A stretch of DNA of 47,375 nucleotides, taken from contig NZ_JAFMPS010000015.1 in NCBI RefSeq assembly GCF_020667895.1, positions 1-47,375 of the forward strand, written 5' to 3'. Under the pieces are notes generated by a model. That model did no database searches. It was not told the origin of the DNA and saw only the letters and a list, made by a program, of their open reading frames with translations. The DNA comes from Alcanivorax sp. 1008 (GTDB lineage Bacteria > Pseudomonadota > Gammaproteobacteria > Pseudomonadales > Alcanivoracaceae). Of this stretch, positions 44,155 through 47,375 are shown in pieces. How positions within the stretch are numbered: the first letter of the stretch is position 1; each line of letters starts with the position of its first letter. A program made the translations under genes and the position numbers.

Positions 44155-44943
44155 ATGGCCGTGACGGTTCGCACCCTGCAACAGCGCAAACAGAACGGTG
44201 AAAAGTTCTCCGTACTGACGGCCTATGACGCCTGTTTCTCACGGCTAATCAGTGAGGCAGGGGTTGATGTCATGCTAGTCGGCGACTCCCTCGGCATGGT
44301 TCTTCAGGGTCATGACAGCACCCTGCCGGTGACCACCGAGCAGCTTGCCTACCACACTTCCGCTGTGGCCCGCGGCAATCAGGGCAGCCTGATCATGGCG
44401 GACATGCCCTTTATGAGCGGAGCAACGGTTGACAGAGCACTGACGGCAGCCCACACCCTAATGCAGGCTGGCGCCAATCTGGTCAAACTGGAAGGTGCTG
44501 GCTGGCTGGCCGAAACTATCAGTGTGCTGAAACGCAATGGGGTACCGGTTTGCGCCCATCTCGGCCTGACCCCGCAATCGGTAAACACCCTTGGCGGCTA
44601 TCGAGTCCAAGGCCGTGAAAAAACAGAAGCCGAACAACTGATTGAAGATGCCAGACTGCTTGAGCAGGCCGGCGCTGATATTCTGCTTTTAGAGTGCGTG
44701 CCACGGGATGTCAGCGCCCAACTCTGCCAGAGCGTTCAAGTACCCGTAATAGGCATCGGCGCTGGCCCTGAATGCGACGGCCAAGTGCTGGTGATGCACG
44801 ATATGCTCGGTATCACCCCCGGCAAGCCGGCGCGCTTTGTGCGTAATTTTGCCAGCGAAGGCCATGATATACGGGCCAGCTTTGCCGCCTATGACAAAGC
44901 GGTTAAGGACGGCAGCTTCCCTGCCTCCGAGCATTGCTTCTGA
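44155..44943 (+). CDS. panB: Ketopantoate hydroxymethyltransferase
   Basis: First committed pantothenate enzyme, making ketopantoate from ketoisovalerate. The 262-residue TIM barrel has [19 protein letters not shown] (metal Asp), KLEGAG and [14 protein letters not shown]. It follows the deoxynucleoside kinase by 37 bases and is followed by panC after 23 bases. Length is normal for the family. Confidence 0.97.
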   Translation: MAVTVRTLQQRKQNGEKFSVLTAYDACFSRLISEAGVDVMLVGDSLGMVLQGHDSTLPVTTEQLAYHTSAVARGNQGSLIMADMPFMSGATVDRALTAAHTLMQAGANLVKLEGAGWLAETISVLKRNGVPVCAHLGLTPQSVNTLGGYRVQGREKTEAEQLIEDARLLEQAGADILLLECVPRDVSAQLCQSVQVPVIGIGAGPECDGQVLVMHDMLGITPGKPARFVRNFASEGHDIRASFAAYDKAVKDGSFPASEHCF

Positions 44944-44966
44944 TCACGCCGACCTAGAGAGCGCCA

Positions 44967-45821
44967 ATGAAAACCGTGCACAACATAGTTGAGCTGCGTC
45001 AGCAGATCCATGACTGGCGTCAGGGCGGTCTGAAAATTGGCTTCGTGCCCACCATGGGTAATTTGCACGCTGGCCATATCAGCCTGATCGACGAAGCGCG
45101 GCGCCATGCTGACAAAGTTGTTGCCAGCATTTTCGTCAATCCAACCCAGTTTGGCCCCAGCGAAGACTTCGACAGCTACCCACGCACGCTCGAGGCAGAC
45201 AGCGAAAAGCTGGGCATGGCCCACTGCGATCTCCTGTTTGCCCCTCCTGTGGAAGAGATGTACCCGGAAAAAAACCGCACCTGGGTTGATGTTGATGAGC
45301 TGGGAGACCACCTGTGTGGTGCCAGCCGACCGGGACACTTTCGCGGCGTCAGCACCGTAGTCAGCAAACTGCTCAACATTGTGCAGCCGGATATCGCCTG
45401 CTTCGGCGAGAAAGACTTCCAGCAACTGGCTGTCATCCGCCGCATGGTACAGGACCTTTTTTTCCCGGTTGAGATCATTGGCGTCGCCACAGCCCGTGAA
45501 GCCAATGGCCTTGCCCTTAGCTCGCGCAACGGCTATCTGAGTGCAGAGCAAAAGGATCGGGCCGCGGCAATCTATGCCACCCTGCAGGACCTGAAGGCAC
45601 GAATACAAGGCGGGGAACGGGATTTCCCGGCACTGGTCAAACTGGGCACTGACAAATTGAGGCAAGCTGGCTTTGACGTCGATTACCTGAATATAAGCAA
45701 CGCGGATACACTGATCCCGGTCAGTTCGCCCGACAGCCATTTAGTGATCGCCGTAGCGGCCAAGCTGGGGGGCACGCGATTGATAGACAATGTCACCTTG
45801 TCAATTGCGTGTGACCAGTGA
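44967..45821 (+). CDS. panC: Pantothenate synthetase
   Basis: Joins pantoate and beta-alanine with ATP. The 284-residue product has the HIGH-like GNLHAGH with FVPTMG, the FVNPTQFGPSEDF stretch, and the KMSKS-like ALSSRNGYL. GAGAGCG precedes the ATG. Followed by a 106-base gap and panD. Confidence 0.97.
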   Translation: MKTVHNIVELRQQIHDWRQGGLKIGFVPTMGNLHAGHISLIDEARRHADKVVASIFVNPTQFGPSEDFDSYPRTLEADSEKLGMAHCDLLFAPPVEEMYPEKNRTWVDVDELGDHLCGASRPGHFRGVSTVVSKLLNIVQPDIACFGEKDFQQLAVIRRMVQDLFFPVEIIGVATAREANGLALSSRNGYLSAEQKDRAAAIYATLQDLKARIQGGERDFPALVKLGTDKLRQAGFDVDYLNISNADTLIPVSSPDSHLVIAVAAKLGGTRLIDNVTLSIACDQ

Positions 45822-45927
45822 TTCATAGATACTGACGCCCCATTTTTAGTACCAATGCCGTAGTAGGATGCTCCACGTTGGTAGGAAACCTGCTGTATAC
45901 CAGGGGTAGCTGAGAGAGGTATTAGCC

Positions 45928-46308
45928 ATGCAGTGCACTATGCTGAAAGCCAAACTGCACCAGGCCCGTGTAACCCATGCGGAGCTTGAGTATGAGGGCT
46001 CCTGCGCCATTGATGGCAATCTGCTGGATATGGCCGGCATTCTGGAATATGAACAAATCCAGATTTACAACATAGATAATGGTGAGCGCTTTACCACCTA
46101 TGCAATTCGTGGAGAAGAGGGCTCAAGAATGATCTCCGTGAACGGGGCTGCCGCCCATAAGGCGAGTGTTGGCCACAGGGTGATCATCTGCGCCTACGCT
46201 AACTACAGCGCCGCAGAGCTGATCAACTTTAAGCCACGTCTGATCTATATGGCTGAGGGCAACGCCGTCAAAGGCGCAAGCAACGCCATTCCTGTACAGG
46301 TTGCCTAA
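45928..46308 (+). CDS. panD: Aspartate 1-decarboxylase proenzyme
   Basis: Makes beta-alanine for panC. The 126-residue proenzyme self-cleaves at the Gly-Ser pair in YEGSCAID (Ser25), producing the pyruvoyl group; the YEGS context is intact. GAGAGAGG precedes the ATG. It closes the panBCD set and is followed by a terminator. In Pseudomonas pgi follows; here acs is next. Confidence 0.97.
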   Translation: MQCTMLKAKLHQARVTHAELEYEGSCAIDGNLLDMAGILEYEQIQIYNIDNGERFTTYAIRGEEGSRMISVNGAAAHKASVGHRVIICAYANYSAAELINFKPRLIYMAEGNAVKGASNAIPVQVA

Positions 46309-46323
46309 CCTGTACAGTCTTTG

Positions 46324-46350
46324 AAAAGCCGGCCTTGGGCCGGCTTTTTA
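46324..46350 (+). terminator. Terminator after panD
   Basis: Stem AAAAGCCGGCC (46324-46334) with GGCCGGCTTTT (46338-46348), loop TTG, T tract at the end. A strong rho-independent terminator between panD and acs. Confidence 0.9.
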
Positions 46351-46464
46351 TTTCCCTGACAAACGCTCCCGCATCCAAGCCAAACTCTTATCTGGTAGCG
46401 CTTGTCCCACGGGATATGATGGTCAATAGTTATTCCTTCGCTAAAAATCATAACAGGAGCGACC

Positions 46465-47375
46465 ATGTCAGGTAGCAAGCTTTATCCGGTTCCGGAAACT
46501 GCCAAACGCGACGCCTTAATCGACCGTGCAACCTACGATGCCTGGTATCGCGAATCGATAAACAGTCCGGACACCTTCTGGAGCGCCCGAGCCAACGAAC
46601 TGCTCGACTGGATGACGCCCTGGCATACCGTTCACAGTGGAGACTTTGGCAAAGGCGAGGCACGCTGGTTTGATGGCGCTACCCTCAACGTCAGCGTCAA
46701 CTGTATTGATCGCCACCTACCCCAACGGGCCGACCAAACAGCAATCATCTGGGAGGGGGACGAGCCGGATCAGAGCAAAAACATCAGCTACCGGGAGCTA
46801 CATGAGCAGGTCTGTAAGCTTGCCAATGTACTCAGGGCGCGCGGCGTAAAAAAAGGCGATCGGGTGTGCATCTATATGCCTATGATTCCTGAAGCCGCCT
46901 ACGCCATGCTGGCCTGCGCCCGCATCGGTGCAATCCACTCAGTGGTTTTCGGGGGATTCTCTCCGGAGGCACTTAAGGACCGCCTGCAGGACGCTGAGGC
47001 TGGCGTACTGATCACCGCAGATGAAGGTGTGCGCGGCGGCAAAGCCGTGCCGCTAAAAGTCAATGCGGACAAGGCTCTGGCAGACTGTCCCGCCGTACAC
47101 ACCTGTCTGGTGGTGCAGCGTACCGCCGCCAAGATCGGCTGGCAGGACGGCCGGGACATCTGGTATCACGAGGCGCTGATGCAAGCCGATGGCAACTGTG
47201 CAGCGGAGCCCATGGCGGCCGAGGACCCACTTTTTATTCTTTATACCTCAGGCTCTACAGGCAAACCAAAGGGCGTACTACACACCACCGCCGGATATCT
47301 GCTTGGTGCCACACTGACCCACAAATATGTGTTCGATTATCACGACGGTGACATCTACTGGTGCACCGCAGATGT
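46465..47375 (+). CDS. acs: Acetyl-CoA synthetase, 5' part (cut by window end)
   Basis: AMP-forming acetate activation enzyme. The frame starts at ATG 46465, with AGGAG five bases before it, and stays open for 303 codons to the window end. N-terminal ACAS_N motifs are seen ([20 protein letters not shown]), followed by the AMP-binding P-loop [19 protein letters not shown] near residue 260. The rest is outside. Position after panD matches acsB in Pseudomonas. In pseudomonads acs genes are often under catabolite control, so the upstream CbrAB/CrcZ-like circuit may be relevant, but no site was seen. Confidence 0.95.
   Translation, partial: MSGSKLYPVPETAKRDALIDRATYDAWYRESINSPDTFWSARANELLDWMTPWHTVHSGDFGKGEARWFDGATLNVSVNCIDRHLPQRADQTAIIWEGDEPDQSKNISYRELHEQVCKLANVLRARGVKKGDRVCIYMPMIPEAAYAMLACARIGAIHSVVFGGFSPEALKDRLQDAEAGVLITADEGVRGGKAVPLKVNADKALADCPAVHTCLVVQRTAAKIGWQDGRDIWYHEALMQADGNCAAEPMAAEDPLFILYTSGSTGKPKGVLHTTAGYLLGATLTHKYVFDYHDGDIYWCTAD

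Noticed and set aside
45822-45927. Missing pgi between panD and acs as a deletion scar
   Set aside because: The gap after panD holds only a terminator and upstream sequence of acs. No remnant of pgi was seen, and gene order differs between genera.

Overview
The window is a chromosomal segment of a gammaproteobacterium, most likely a marine lineage near the Pseudomonas/Cellvibrionales (Spongiibacteraceae-like) part of the class. Evidence is gene order. The run tyrZ(tyrS)-M23 peptidase-anmK-...-erpA-bactofilin-DUF6776-argC-hemJ matches the Pseudomonas PA0661-PA0668 block, thiD-thiE-hemL matches PA3975-3977, and dksA-gluQRS-cbrA-cbrB-(crcZ)-pcnB-folK-panB-panC-panD-acs matches PA4723-4733. Several genes (class I HMG-CoA reductase, egtBD, Baeyer-Villiger monooxygenase, deoxynucleoside kinase) are not part of the Pseudomonas blocks. 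No insertion sequence, prophage, tRNA or CRISPR array was seen.

Layout. 1-212: promoter and leader of a leftward rRNA operon whose 16S gene lies just outside the window. 213-3972: tyrS and, divergently, a murein endopeptidase with anmK. 3960-11930: a block sitting between anmK and erpA, with an AraC regulator/BVMO pair, PAP2 phosphatase, exported MsrA and MsrB, rsuA, a PhoD-like phosphatase and HMG-CoA reductase. 12015-14647: erpA, bactofilin, DUF6776, argC. 14825-20316: hemJ, thiD, thiE, hemL, egtB, egtD. 20313-26471: leftward genes for a small Cys-rich protein, a BASS transporter, an amidase and a two-ATPase operon. 26540-34322: tpm, PBP1b with its lipoprotein partner, a PfkB kinase, a Rieske protein, srkA, sfsA and an aminotransferase. 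34323-47375: the dksA-to-acs block.

Four points stand out. (1) A PCMT-like/MshEN/GspE-type ATPase fusion overlaps a YehL-type MoxR AAA+ ATPase by 4 bases, with no pilin, platform protein or VWA partner nearby. Its reading frame is interrupted by one in-frame amber codon. (2) CbrB lacks the sigma-54-contacting GAFTGA loop, although the rest of the AAA+ domain is intact. (3) Between cbrB and pcnB lies an unannotated sRNA candidate with the hallmarks of CrcZ: four A-rich AAnAAnAA motif clusters and a strong terminator. A GTAAC/GTTAC inverted repeat lies upstream, and no well-spaced -24/-12 promoter is visible. Points 2 and 3 together suggest a carbon-catabolite circuit moved away from sigma-54. 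(4) DksA carries an Ala/Lys/Pro-rich, histone H1-like N-terminal tail of over 200 residues.

Functional themes are envelope growth (MepM-like peptidase, AnmK, PBP1b-LpoP, bactofilin), oxidative defence (MsrAB, ergothioneine), cofactor synthesis (thiamine, haem, folate, pantothenate) and nutrient-responsive regulation (DksA, CbrAB, CrcZ-like RNA). Many neighbours overlap by 4 bases (ATGA or GTGA), so translational coupling is common. Start codons were often moved inward from the longest frame because a good ribosome binding site sits just before the inner start.
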